The position numbers were made by a program, and so were the translations under genes. Positions 39,544-47,551 of a stretch of DNA of 64,000 nucleotides are shown in pieces. Numbering within the stretch: position 1 is the first letter of the stretch; each line of letters opens with the position of its first letter. The notes under the pieces were generated by a model. It was not told the DNA's origin. It saw only the letters and a list, made by a program, of their open reading frames with translations, and did no database searches. The stretch comes from Microvirga calopogonii (GTDB lineage Bacteria > Pseudomonadota > Alphaproteobacteria > Rhizobiales > Beijerinckiaceae): contig NZ_QDGA01000027.1 of the NCBI RefSeq assembly GCF_003347665.1, positions 1 through 64,000 of the forward strand, read 5' to 3'.

Positions 39544-40620
39544 ATGAATTTCGCCAGCGACAACATCGTGGGAGCCAGCGCTCCCGTTCTTCAGGCCATC
39601 GTTCAGGCCAATGCCGGAGCCATGGCGGCTTACGGCAACGACGAGATCTCGCAGCGCGTGAGAGCGCGGTTCAACGCGATCTTCGAGCGCGAGGTCTCGG
39701 TCTTCTTCGTCACGACCGGAACGGCCGCCAATGCGCTGGCCCTGTCCTCCGCCGTGCCGCCTTACGGCCTCTGCGTCTGCCACCAGGAAGCTCACATCAT
39801 CGACGACGAATGCGGAGCGCCGGAATTCTTCATGCACGGGGCCAAGCTCGCAGGGCTGCCGGGTGTGGGCGCCAAGTTGAAGGCCGAGGACGTCGCGGCC
39901 TATCTCGGGAGCCTGCCCAAGGCCGTCAAGCAGATGCCGCCCAAGGCGCTGTCGGTCTCGCAGGTGAGCGAAGGCGGCATGGTCTACGGCCTGGATGAGC
40001 TTGCCGCCCTCGGGGCGGTCTGCCGCGAGCATGGCCTGTCGTTCCACATGGACGGCGCCCGCTTCGCCAATGCCCTCGTGGCCCTCGGCTGCACGCCGGC
40101 CGAGATGACGTGGAAGCAGGGCGTCGACATCCTCTCCTTCGGAGCGACGAAGAACGGCGGCCTCATGGCCGAGGCCATCGTGGTGTTCAAGCCCGAACTG
40201 GCGGAGGCGCTCGACTACCGCTCCAAGCGCGCCGGCCAGATCATCTCCAAGGGCCGTCTCGTCGCGGCGCAGTTCGAGGGCTACTTCGCGGACGACCACT
40301 GGCTCGACAACGCCCGCCACGCCAATCGCATGGCGGCGCTGCTCTCGGAAGGGCTCGCGGGGCTGCCCGGCGTGCGCCTGGGCTGGCCGGCCCAGGCCAA
40401 CGAAGTCTTCCCGATCATCCCGAAAGCGCTCGACAAGGCGCTGAAGGCCGCCGGCATCCTCTATCACCCCTGGACGGAGCTGAGCCTGCCGGAGACCGAA
40501 CGCGTCGCCGATCACGAGGTCTTGATCCGGCTCGTGGCCTCCTGGGCCACCCGGGAAGAGGATGTGCGCAGGCTGCTGGAGATCGCCTCTTCCGAGGTAT
40601 CGCGCCAGGCGGCCGAGTGA
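39544..40620 (+). CDS. Low-specificity L-threonine aldolase family enzyme
   Basis: 358 residues. PLP-dependent fold-type I beta-eliminating lyase that cleaves L-threonine or allo-threonine to glycine and acetaldehyde. 'FASDNIVGASAPVLQAI', 'FFVTTGTAANALALS', 'HMDGARFANAL' and the Schiff-base lysine in 'LSFGATKNGG' are visible. The start ATG immediately follows the divergent region. It is monocistronic, closed by a strong terminator at 40735-40767. Confidence 0.9.
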   Translation: MNFASDNIVGASAPVLQAIVQANAGAMAAYGNDEISQRVRARFNAIFEREVSVFFVTTGTAANALALSSAVPPYGLCVCHQEAHIIDDECGAPEFFMHGAKLAGLPGVGAKLKAEDVAAYLGSLPKAVKQMPPKALSVSQVSEGGMVYGLDELAALGAVCREHGLSFHMDGARFANALVALGCTPAEMTWKQGVDILSFGATKNGGLMAEAIVVFKPELAEALDYRSKRAGQIISKGRLVAAQFEGYFADDHWLDNARHANRMAALLSEGLAGLPGVRLGWPAQANEVFPIIPKALDKALKAAGILYHPWTELSLPETERVADHEVLIRLVASWATREEDVRRLLEIASSEVSRQAAE

Positions 40621-40734
40621 CTGCCCTAACCCTGCCGCATTCACCCGCGATTGGTGTCCTCCAGAGACCCTTGACCGACGGGGCCCCCTCCAGCCCCAGC
40701 GGGATACCAAGGACCAGGATCCGACAAAACAAAA

Positions 40735-40767
40735 AGCGCCCCGGCCGAACCGGGGCGCTCTTCTTTT
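40735..40767. terminator. Bidirectional intrinsic terminator
   Basis: AGCGCCCCGG (40735-40744) and CCGGGGCGCT (40750-40759) are perfect 10-bp arms with loop CCGAA, followed by CTTCTTTT on the plus strand and TTTTTGTTTTG on the minus strand. It separates the threonine aldolase and hsp20 genes. The 305 bases between those genes hold only this and the following repeat. Confidence 0.88.
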
Positions 40768-40793
40768 GGGACCTTCGTAATCGAATCCAGGTG

Positions 40794-40893
40794 CCTCACC
40801 CTGAGGAGCGCAGCGTCTCGAAGGGCGAGGCGTCTCCAGAGAACGCTGGAACCTCCTTCGAGACGGTCGCTCCGCGACCTCCTCAGGATGAGG
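40794..40893. repeat. Intergenic inverted repeat, CCTCATCCTGAGG family, copy 1
   Basis: Outer arms CCTCACCCTGAGGAG (40794-40808) and CTCCTCAGGATGAGG (40879-40893), inner arms CGTCTCGAAGG (40814-40824) and CCTTCGAGACG (40855-40865). It is about 100 bp and forms a long hairpin. A second copy with the same arms but different interior is at 53499-53624. Confidence 0.85.
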
Positions 40894-40926
40894 TCGTGCT
40901 TCGGGATAAGCTTCTTATTCGGCTGA

Positions 40927-41385
40927 TTACGCAGCCTGCTTGGCTTCGATGGCCTGGGCGCCGTTCGAGGAAATCGGGATGAGCTTCGGCTTCTTGGTCT
41001 CCGGAATCTCGCGCACGAGGTCGAGATGGAGCAGGCCGTTCTCGAGGGCCGCACCCGTCACCTGCACGCCGTCGGCCAGCTGGAAGCGCCGGTCGAAGCT
41101 GCGCGCGGCAATGCCCTGATGGAGCACGTCGACCTTGCGCTCTTCATTGGGCTTGCGCTCGCCGCGGACGGAGAGGGTGTTTTCCTTGACCTCGATGGTC
41201 AGGTCACGGTCGGTGAAGCCGGCGACCGCGATCGAGATGCGATAGGCATTCTCGCCGGTGCGCTCGATATTGTAGGGCGGGTAGCTCGGGGCCGCATCGA
41301 CGCTGACGAGCTGGTCGAGCATCGAGAAGAGACGGTCGAAGCCGACCGTGTTGCGGTAAAGGGGAGCAAGATCGTACTGTCGCAT
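40927..41385 (-). CDS. Small heat-shock protein, Hsp20/alpha-crystallin (IbpA-like)
   Basis: 152 residues from the ATG complementary to 41383-41385, with GGAGGA six bases upstream. 'YDLAPLYRNTVGFDRLFSMLD' is the IbpA-class N-terminus. The alpha-crystallin domain spans about residues 33-125 ('YPPYNIERTGENAYRISIAVAGFTDRDLTIEVKENTLSVRGER'), with the conserved 'GLLHLDLVREIPE' near its end. It is an ATP-independent holdase. The leader contains features of a ROSE RNA thermometer, so heat induction at translation is likely. Confidence 0.93.
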   Translation of the reverse strand: MRQYDLAPLYRNTVGFDRLFSMLDQLVSVDAAPSYPPYNIERTGENAYRISIAVAGFTDRDLTIEVKENTLSVRGERKPNEERKVDVLHQGIAARSFDRRFQLADGVQVTGAALENGLLHLDLVREIPETKKPKLIPISSNGAQAIEAKQAA

Positions 41386-41391
41386 GGCATA

Positions 41392-41444
41392 TCCTCCGCT
41401 TGAAGCGACATGCAGAAAGGGATCCACCAGAAGAGGCTGGATCC
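41392..41444 (-). promoter_or_regulatory. Candidate ROSE-type RNA thermometer in hsp20 leader
   Basis: On the minus strand, TCGCT (complement of 41404-41408) precedes the ribosome site GGAGGA (complement of 41392-41397) by six bases. ROSE elements use a conserved UYGCU to mask the ribosome site. Upstream is a hairpin with exact arms GGATCCA/TGGATCC (41420-41426, 41438-41444). Position, motif and gene type agree with ROSE elements of rhizobial small heat-shock genes. Folding was not computed. Confidence 0.55.
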
Positions 41445-41560
41445 GGGTTGATGAACCGCCGTCATGGCCGGCACGATTTCGATGTGGGAGCCGCCCGGTT
41501 TGCTTTCAAGAGGGGCGTTCCCTAAGCTCAAAGCGCCCTATAAAAGCGTGAGCTTTCGAG

Positions 41561-42634
41561 TTGGAAACTCCCGTGGAATTCATCACCACCCCCGACAATC
41601 CCGTACCTGGCGAACCCAAGCTGGTGAGCGTCACCACCCGCGACGGCGTTCCGCTCCGGGCCGCCACCTGGATGCCGGAAACCGAGGAGCCTCGGGGGAC
41701 GGTCTGCATCCTGCAGGGCAGGGCGGAGTTCATCGAGAAATACTTCGAGGTGGTGGGCGAGCTGCTCGACCGGGGCTTCGCGGTCGTCGCCTTCGACTGG
41801 CGCGGGCAGGGATTGTCCGGCCGGCAGGTCGGCAATCCCCGCAAGGGCCATGTCCGGCGCTTTTCCGATTTCCGGCACGACCTGGAGACGATCCGCGACC
41901 AAATCCTGATGCCGCACATGCCGCAGCCGCATTTCGGCCTCGCCCATTCCATGGGCGGCGCCATCGCGCTCAATGCGGCCTACGAGACTTGGCTGCCCTT
42001 CCGCCGTCTCGTGACCACCACGCCGATGATCGCGCTCTGCATCATCAAGCGCACCCGGTCCGTCGCGCTTCTAGCGCGGATCCTGCGGTTCTTCGGAATG
42101 GGAACGATGTTCGTGCCCGGCGGCGGCGAGACGTCGATCTCGACCATGCCGTTCAAGGGCAACCGCCTGACGGGCGACCCGGTCCGTTATGCCCGCAATG
42201 CTGAGGCGGCCCATGCCATCGGGGCCGGCGCCATCGGGGCGCCGACCGTGGCATGGCTCGACAGCGCCTTCCGCTTCATGAAGCGCTTCGCCGATCCGGC
42301 CTATGCGGTGAAGATCCGTCTCCCCACACTCATCGTGGCGGCCGGCGCCGACCCGGTCTGCGCCACTCCGGCCACCGAGCGCTTCGCCGCGCGGCTCAAG
42401 GCCGGCTCCGCCATCGTGATACCGGGCGCCAGGCACGAGATCCTGATGGAGCGTGATCCGATCCGCGAGCAGTTCTGGGCCGCTTTCGATGCCTTCATCC
42501 CGGGTACTCCCGACCCGGAGGTCGGCGCGAAGCGAAACCTCGCGGCGGCCGGCCTATCGGCTGAGCAGCTCGACGGCGGCGGCGTGGACCCGGCGGTCGC
42601 CCGCAGCGACGACGCGCCCGCCATCGGCGGCTGA
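41561..42634 (+). CDS. Alpha/beta hydrolase, lysophospholipase/monoacylglycerol-lipase-like
   Basis: 357 residues from TTG 41561; GTG 41573 is an alternative and no ATG is available at the N-terminus. The Hydrolase_4 fold shows 'FVVGELLDRGFAVVAFDWRGQGLSGR'-type strands, nucleophile motif AHSMGG, an Asp in 'VAAGADPVC' and His in 'PGARHEILME'. Probable esterase or lipase; substrate unknown. The last 81 coding bases overlap the 3' end of the convergent phosphatase gene; the tail after about residue 310 lacks fold features and is low complexity. Confidence 0.85.
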   Translation: METPVEFITTPDNPVPGEPKLVSVTTRDGVPLRAATWMPETEEPRGTVCILQGRAEFIEKYFEVVGELLDRGFAVVAFDWRGQGLSGRQVGNPRKGHVRRFSDFRHDLETIRDQILMPHMPQPHFGLAHSMGGAIALNAAYETWLPFRRLVTTTPMIALCIIKRTRSVALLARILRFFGMGTMFVPGGGETSISTMPFKGNRLTGDPVRYARNAEAAHAIGAGAIGAPTVAWLDSAFRFMKRFADPAYAVKIRLPTLIVAAGADPVCATPATERFAARLKAGSAIVIPGARHEILMERDPIREQFWAAFDAFIPGTPDPEVGAKRNLAAAGLSAEQLDGGGVDPAVARSDDAPAIGG

Positions 42635-43336
42635 GCCGCCCTCCCAGGTGGTCACGACGCCGCCCGCGCCCTCGATGATCGGCACCAGCGCGGCGATGTC
42701 GTAGGGCTTCAGCCCGGACTCGACCACGAGGTCGATATGGCCGGCGGCCAGCATGCAATAAGCATAGCAATCGCAGCCGTAGCGGGCGAGGCGCGCGACG
42801 CTCTCCACCCGGTCATAGGCGCGCAGCTCGTCGCCGGCGAAGAGGCGCGGGCTCGTGGTGGAGATGACCGCGTCCTTCAGGGAGGCGCAGCGGCGCGCCA
42901 TGAGCTTGCGCTCGCCGCCGGGCCCCCGGTAGGTCGCGCTGCCGCCGTCGCCGAAGAAGCGCTCGCCCGTGAAAGGCTGGTGCATCATGCCGAAGACCGG
43001 CTGGCGCTTGTAGGTCAGCCCGATCAAGGTGCCCCAGGTGGGAAGTCCCGCGATGAAGGCCCTGGTTCCGTCGATGGGATCGAGCACCCAGACGTAATCC
43101 GCGTCCTCGCGCTCGGCGCCGAATTCCTCCCCGACGATGCCGTGGGTGGGGAAGCTGCGCTTGATGAGGTGACGCATGATCGCCTCGCTCGCCCGGTCCG
43201 CCTCCGTCACCGGGTCGAAGGCGCCGCCGCGGGACTTGTCCTCGGTGGCGATGGCGGTGCGGAAGAAGGGCAGGATCGCCTGGCCCGATTGCGTCGCGAG
43301 CTCGTTGACGAAATGCGTGAAGTCGATGAGCCCCAT
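42554..43336 (-). CDS. hisN: Inositol-monophosphatase-family phosphatase, HisN-type histidinol phosphatase
   Basis: 260 residues. Mg2+-dependent phosphatase with 'GEEFG', 'DPIDGTRAFIAGLPTWGTLIGL' (metal site) and a C-terminal 'CDCYAYCMLAAGHIDLVVESGLKPYDIAALVPIIEGAGG'. The 'GTRAFI' form and length are typical of the histidinol-phosphatase branch found in alphaproteobacteria. Inositol or other sugar-phosphate activity cannot be excluded. Its 3' end overlaps that of the convergent hydrolase gene by 81 bases. Confidence 0.88.
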   Translation of the reverse strand: MGLIDFTHFVNELATQSGQAILPFFRTAIATEDKSRGGAFDPVTEADRASEAIMRHLIKRSFPTHGIVGEEFGAEREDADYVWVLDPIDGTRAFIAGLPTWGTLIGLTYKRQPVFGMMHQPFTGERFFGDGGSATYRGPGGERKLMARRCASLKDAVISTTSPRLFAGDELRAYDRVESVARLARYGCDCYAYCMLAAGHIDLVVESGLKPYDIAALVPIIEGAGGVVTTWEGGSAADGGRVVAAGDRRVHAAAVELLSR

Positions 43337-43431
43337 GACTTGGCGTATCCCCTAAATGATGAGTGCGGACGGTCTTGGCCCGCCTGCGATCAGCTTTTAT
43401 CAAGCGTTTGGCGCGCGGCAAGAGAGCGGTC

Positions 43432-43545
43432 GCGCATCGTGCTGAAAAGTGGACCCGGATTTCAGCATGAACGATGCGCTCACCAAAGGAAGGAGCATCG
43501 GGTTGGATCCCAAAAAGTGGCGTCCACTTTTGGATCCGATGCTCC
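43432..43545. repeat. Two tandem intergenic palindromes, AAAAGTGG family
   Basis: First unit: GCGCATCGT (43432-43440) and ACGATGCGC (43471-43479) enclose GCTGAAA/TTTCAGC. Second unit: GGAGCATCGG (43492-43501)/CCGATGCTCC (43536-43545) enclose AAAAGTGG (43513-43520)/CCACTTTT (43524-43531). They lie immediately upstream of the MFS gene and share words with 9225-9323 and 24615-24688. Confidence 0.85.
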
Positions 43546-43568
43546 AGCGTCAAAGGATTTCGCCTACC

Positions 43569-44828
43569 ATGAATTTTGCGCCCAAGCTCGGCACGGCTCG
43601 CCTCGAATCGGCCCTGGTCCTGATCGCGGTGCTCGCGGCGCTCTATGCGGTCAGCCAGTTCCTGCGCAATTCCATCGGCGTCATCGCTAACGATCTCGCC
43701 CGCGAGCTGCATCTCACGGCCACCCAGACGGGGCTTCTCTCCAGCGCGTTCTTCTTCGCCTTCGCGGCGGTCCAGATCCCGATCGGCATCCTCATCGATC
43801 GTTACGGCCCCAAGCGGGTCATGCTGACGACAGCCGTACTGACTGTATCGGGAACGGTGCTTTTCGCCCTTGCGCCTTCGGCGTCCCTGCTCATCGCCGC
43901 GCGGGCGCTCATGGGGCTCGGCTGCTCAACCTTCTTCATGGCGCCCCTCGTCATCTATGCGCGGCGCTTTCCGCCGCAGCGCTTCGCCGGGCTCACCAGC
44001 CTGCAGATGGGTCTGGCCAATATGGGCACCCTGGCGGCGACGGCCCCGCTGGCGGCCTCCGCCGCCGTCTTCGGCTGGCGCAGTTCGTTCCTGGCGGTGG
44101 CCGCCCTGACCGTTGTGATCTGGCTCGCCATCGTGTGGATCGTGTCGAAGGATTCGCACGTGGAGCGGCCGAAGGAGACCTGGGGCGAGGCGTTCCGGGG
44201 CGTGGCCGCCGCCCTGAAGGTGCCGTCCTTCTGGCCGGTTTTCTTCATGCACCTGACCACCTACGGATGCTTCGCCTCCGTGATCGGGCTCTGGGGCGGC
44301 CCCTGGCTGTCCGACGTGCACGGGGCCGATCTGGCCATGAGAGGCAACATCCTGCTGCTCGGCGCGACGGCGCAGATCTGCGGCATGCTGCTCTGGGGCG
44401 CCATGGACCGGTTCTGGGGCAGCTACAAGAAGCCAGTTCTCATCGGCAGCACGGCGACGGTGCTCCTGCTGCTCGTACTCGTCCTCGCGCCTCTCGACCG
44501 AACCTCCGCGACGGTCTGGTTCCCGCTCTTCGGCCTCTGCGTCGCCTATACGCCGATCCTCACCAGCCATGGAAAATCGCTGTTCCCGGCGGGCCTGACG
44601 GGACGGGGCATCACGCTCATGAACATCGGCACGATGGGCGGGGCATTTCTGTCCCAGAGCGTGACCGGCATGCTGATCGATCTCATGGGACGCTCCGACC
44701 AGGGCCTCTACCGGCCTGAAGGCTATCGTCTCGTCTTCGCCGCCCTTGCGGGCTGGCTGCTCCTCAGCCTGGCCTTTTATGTCAGAGCCATCGATCCGCA
44801 TCCCAGCAGATATGCATCGAAAGCATAA
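43569..44828 (+). CDS. Major facilitator superfamily transporter
   Basis: 419 residues from the ATG at 43569; a longer open frame upstream runs through the palindromic repeat and is rejected. About twelve hydrophobic segments. The MFS A-like motif 'GILIDRYGPKRVML' lies between spans 2 and 3. It resembles the predicted permease/nitrate-nitrite-like branch with 'FRNSIGVIANDLARELHLTATQTGLLSSAFFF' at the N-terminus. The substrate cannot be deduced; no linked pathway genes are present. Confidence 0.88.
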   Translation: MNFAPKLGTARLESALVLIAVLAALYAVSQFLRNSIGVIANDLARELHLTATQTGLLSSAFFFAFAAVQIPIGILIDRYGPKRVMLTTAVLTVSGTVLFALAPSASLLIAARALMGLGCSTFFMAPLVIYARRFPPQRFAGLTSLQMGLANMGTLAATAPLAASAAVFGWRSSFLAVAALTVVIWLAIVWIVSKDSHVERPKETWGEAFRGVAAALKVPSFWPVFFMHLTTYGCFASVIGLWGGPWLSDVHGADLAMRGNILLLGATAQICGMLLWGAMDRFWGSYKKPVLIGSTATVLLLLVLVLAPLDRTSATVWFPLFGLCVAYTPILTSHGKSLFPAGLTGRGITLMNIGTMGGAFLSQSVTGMLIDLMGRSDQGLYRPEGYRLVFAALAGWLLLSLAFYVRAIDPHPSRYASKA

Positions 44829-45034
44829 CCGGAAGCGAAATATGAGTTGCAATTTGTGCGATGCGGCGTAATTATTGCAGTGCGATATGGCGATGGCGTC
44901 GCCTTATCGTAGCCCTTCTTGGGCGTTTCCTCCCTAAACTTCGGGCCGCTGGCAACAGTGGCCTTTTTTCTTGTCCGGACGGCTTCGAAAGCGCCGGACG
45001 TGAATTCGAAGTCAGGTTCGGTGCTCCAAGAGTG

Positions 45035-45095
45035 TGGATTTACGCATCTTTTCACGCGAAACCGGCTTCCACGTTTGCGCTCGATGCTCTGGGCT
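45035..45095. repeat. Degraded AAAAGTGG-family palindrome
   Basis: Contains CGCGAAACCGGCTTCCACG and GCTCGATGCTCTG, recognisable as a decayed copy of the repeat at 9279-9323. It occupies part of the 275-base gap between the convergent MFS and amidohydrolase genes. Nothing else is seen there. Confidence 0.55.
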
Positions 45096-45103
45096 TCTAG
45101 GGG

Positions 45104-45994
45104 TCACTCCGCCGCGATGGACCGGATCGTCAGCTCACCCTCGATATCCGAGATCACCTGGGCAAACGCCTGGGTCAGGTCCTCCCCCAGCACGCCAAAG
45201 CCCGTCTTCTTCTGCATGCTGCGCTCGTCCATGTAGAGCGCCCGGTTGATCTCGATCTGGAGAGCGTGCCGCCCCAGGGCCGGCTCACCGTAATGCTCGG
45301 TGATGAAGCCGCCCGCATAGGGCTTGTTGCGGATCACCGTGTAGCCGCGTCCCCTCAAGGCCGCTTCCACCATGTCGATCAGCAGGGTGGCGCAGCTCGT
45401 GCCGTAGCGGTCTCCCAGCACGATGTCGGCCTTGGCTCCGTCCTCACGGCTGACGCTGGAGGAGGGCATGGAATGGCAATCGATCAGGACGGCGTGCCCG
45501 AAATGCTGGGCCGTGCGGCGCACGAGATGGCGCAGGGTCCGGTGGTAGGGCTTGTAGAGCCATTCGATCCGGTGCAGGGCCTCGTCCACACGGAGACGCG
45601 CGCGGTAGATCTCCTGCCCGTCGGCCACGATGCGCGGAATGGTGCCGAGGCCTCCGGCCACGCGCATGGAGCGGGTATTGGTGAAAGGCGGCAGGCGGCC
45701 GTCGAACATGCGGGAATCGAGTTCGTAGGGCTCGCGGTTCAGGTCGAGAAACGCCCGCGGGAAGCGGGCGGTCATGAGGGGCGCTCCGAGATCCGGCATC
45801 GCGCTGAAAAGCTCGTCCACGAAAGCATCCTCGGAGCGCCTCAGGGCGACGGCGTCGAGCCGGGACGCCGCCAGGAAGGACGCCGGATAGACGGCTCCCG
45901 CATGCGGCACGTTGAAGACGAAGGGAATCGTCTGCGCCGAAGGTTCGGTGATCGTGAAGGGGGGATCGAACTCATCAACGATGGTTGGCTGCAT
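45104..45994 (-). CDS. N-formylglutamate amidohydrolase family protein (paralog 1)
   Basis: 296 residues from the ATG complementary to 45992-45994 (MQPTIVDEF...). The family opens with 'FVFNVPHAGAVYPASFL' and has 'DLNREPYELDSRMFDG', a zinc-site 'IDCHSMPSS' and 'YAGGFITEHYG'. The family removes formate from N-formylglutamate in histidine degradation, but no hut genes are near, so the physiological substrate is open. It lies upstream of, and divergent from, cpdR. Confidence 0.88.
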   Translation of the reverse strand: MQPTIVDEFDPPFTITEPSAQTIPFVFNVPHAGAVYPASFLAASRLDAVALRRSEDAFVDELFSAMPDLGAPLMTARFPRAFLDLNREPYELDSRMFDGRLPPFTNTRSMRVAGGLGTIPRIVADGQEIYRARLRVDEALHRIEWLYKPYHRTLRHLVRRTAQHFGHAVLIDCHSMPSSSVSREDGAKADIVLGDRYGTSCATLLIDMVEAALRGRGYTVIRNKPYAGGFITEHYGEPALGRHALQIEINRALYMDERSMQKKTGFGVLGEDLTQAFAQVISDIEGELTIRSIAAE

Positions 45995-46168
45995 CAGGAA
46001 TCTTGACTTTATTGGAAAAGAAGCAGGTTTTCCCGCTAGTGTAAGGCAGCTCCGCCGCCTGTCCATGACAATATCGTAGCAAGGCTGCGTCGTACTTTCA
46101 CGGCTTGTTTACCATCGATCCTCCATGAAGGAGCGAGTCAAACCGCCACGATTCGGGACTGGCAACCG

Positions 46169-46525
46169 ATGAAGATTCTTCTTGCCGAAGACGATAACGA
46201 CATGCGCCGCTTCCTCGTGAAGGCGCTGGAGAATGCAGGCTACGACGTTGCCTCGTTCGATAACGGCCTTTCCGCCTATAACCGCCTGCGCGAAGAGCCT
46301 TTCGAGCTCCTCCTGACGGATATCGTCATGCCGGAAATGGACGGGATCGAGCTGGCCCGCAAGGCCACCGAACTCGACCCGGAGATCAAGGTGATGTTCA
46401 TCACCGGCTTCGCGGCTGTCGCCCTCAACCCGGATTCCCAGGCTCCGCGCGACGCGAAGGTCCTGTCGAAGCCGTTCCACCTGCGCGATCTGGTGAGCGA
46501 AGTCGATAAAATGATGGCCGCCTAA
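46169..46525 (+). CDS. cpdR: Single-domain response regulator CpdR
   Basis: 118 residues, receiver domain only. Acidic pocket 'AEDDND', phosphoacceptor Asp51 in 'LLLTDIVMPEMDGIELARKATELDP', Thr in 'FITGFAAVALNP' and Lys in 'LSKPFHLRDLV' are all present. The 'FAAVALNPDSQAPRDAKVLSKPFHLRDLV' region is distinctive of CpdR, which in its unphosphorylated state primes ClpXP for degradation of cell-cycle substrates such as CtrA-pathway factors and PdeA. Assignment is from sequence recollection of Caulobacter and rhizobial CpdR. It is followed by tRNA-Val. Confidence 0.93.
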   Translation: MKILLAEDDNDMRRFLVKALENAGYDVASFDNGLSAYNRLREEPFELLLTDIVMPEMDGIELARKATELDPEIKVMFITGFAAVALNPDSQAPRDAKVLSKPFHLRDLVSEVDKMMAA

Positions 46526-46614
46526 AAAAGGCTGGCCTTCAGGCTTGCGCCAAGGCCCGCTTGTGGGTATATCGCCCCCACAGCCGAAGCGGGACCTCAA
46601 AATCACCGTTTCCC

Positions 46615-46689
46615 GGGCGCGTAGCTCAGCGGGAGAGCACTACGTTGACATCGTAGGGGTCGCTGGTTCGATCCCAGCCGCGCCCACCA
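46615..46689 (+). tRNA. tRNA-Val (anticodon GAC)
   Basis: The acceptor stem GGGCGCG pairs with CGCGCCC, the D-arm GCTC/GAGC is clear, the anticodon stem CTACG/CGTAG encloses the loop TTGACAT (anticodon GAC at 46647-46649), and the T-arm GCTGG-TTCGATC-CCAGC is canonical. CCA is encoded (46687-46689). It reads GUC and, via wobble, GUU codons. Confidence 0.97.
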
Positions 46690-46732
46690 TTTTCTTTTTC
46701 CGGCCTTCCCGAAGGGCCGCAGGAGACCGGAT

Positions 46733-46858
46733 ATGAAGATCCGTAACTCGTTGAAGTCGATCCGCGGCCGTCACCGCGACAACCAGCTGGTTCGTCGCAA
46801 GGGTCGCGTCTACATCATCAACAAGACCCAGAAGCGCTACAAGGCTCGTCAGGGCTAA
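46733..46858 (+). CDS. rpmJ: Ribosomal protein L36 (bL36), cysteine-free type
   Basis: 41 residues ([20 protein letters not shown]...[11 protein letters not shown]), preceded by AGGAG. It matches the alphaproteobacterial L36 that lacks the Cys/His zinc ribbon of the canonical 37-residue form. It is a large-subunit protein. It follows tRNA-Val by 43 bases and is closed by a strong terminator at 46903-46941. A smaller GTGCGG/CCGCAC stem lies at 46868-46884. Confidence 0.95.
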   Translation: MKIRNSLKSIRGRHRDNQLVRRKGRVYIINKTQKRYKARQG

Positions 46859-46902
46859 GTCTGCGCGTGCGGCATCGCCGCACACGATAATCTGAATTGA
46901 CC

Positions 46903-46941
46903 ACGCATGCCGGGACCCTAAAATCCCGGCATGCGTTTTTT
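46903..46941 (+). terminator. Strong intrinsic terminator overlapping the next gene's start
   Basis: ACGCATGCCGGGA (46903-46915) and TCCCGGCATGCGT (46924-46936) are perfect 13-bp arms with an 8-base loop, followed by TTTTTT. It is the expected end of rpmJ transcripts. The 3' arm contains the ATG (46931-46933) of the TPR gene. Confidence 0.92.
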
Positions 46942-47536
46942 CGCGTGTCTGCTGACCCTCATTCTCGTCTCCGCCGCGCTTCCCTCGAGCGCGCAGGAGC
47001 CCGCGCGTCCCAAGGACACCAAGGAACAGGTCCAGCCGCCTCGGACGCGTCCTCGCGCGTCCACCCTGGATGAGCTCTTCGATCGTCTGGGCAAGGCGCA
47101 ATCCGAACGCGAGGCGGAGGGCATCTCCTCCCTGATCGACCGGCGCTTCTCCCGCTCCGGCTCCGACACGGCCGACCTTCTCCTCAAGCGAGCGGCCGAG
47201 GCCTATGGAAAGAAGGACTTTCCCCTCGCCATCGAGCTGATCGACCGGGTTCTGGTGCTCCAGCCCAACTGGGCGGAAGCCTGGTACAAGCGGGCGACGG
47301 TCTTCTACCAGCTCGACGATCCGGTGGGCGCCATGGCCGACCTGCACCGGGCGATCAAGATCGAGCCCCGCCACTTCAACGCATGGACCGGGCTCGGCCA
47401 CATCCTCATGGCTTCCGACGACAAGGTGCATGCGCTCGAGGCCTATCGCCGGGTGCTCGCGATCAATCCGCAGATGTCGGACGTGAAGACCATCGTGAGC
47501 CACCTCGCCCCCGAGGTTGACGGACAGGATCTCTAA
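46931..47536 (+). CDS. Secreted tetratricopeptide-repeat protein
   Basis: 201 residues. The signal peptide (MRFFACLLTLILVSAALPSSAQ) supports this start, and an in-frame stop at 46919-46921 prevents a longer form. TPR units cover about residues 75-190 ('DFPLAIELIDRVLVLQPNWAEAWYKRATVFYQLDDPVGAMADLHRAIKIEPRHFNAWTGLG'). Likely a periplasmic scaffold. The start codon sits inside the terminator stem after rpmJ and has no ribosome site, so expression may be low, leaderless, or conditional. The downstream hydrolase follows by 15 bases. Confidence 0.85.
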   Translation: MRFFACLLTLILVSAALPSSAQEPARPKDTKEQVQPPRTRPRASTLDELFDRLGKAQSEREAEGISSLIDRRFSRSGSDTADLLLKRAAEAYGKKDFPLAIELIDRVLVLQPNWAEAWYKRATVFYQLDDPVGAMADLHRAIKIEPRHFNAWTGLGHILMASDDKVHALEAYRRVLAINPQMSDVKTIVSHLAPEVDGQDL

Positions 47537-47551
47537 ATTCACGTTGCGGGG

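Noticed and set aside
43449..43568. Extended N-terminus of the MFS transporter
   Set aside because: The extra 40 codons run through the palindromic repeat at 43432-43545; the ATG at 43569 directly precedes the first membrane span.
46615..46689. tRNA-Val as an attachment site for an integrated element
   Set aside because: No integrase, no duplicated tRNA 3' end and no foreign gene block is found nearby.
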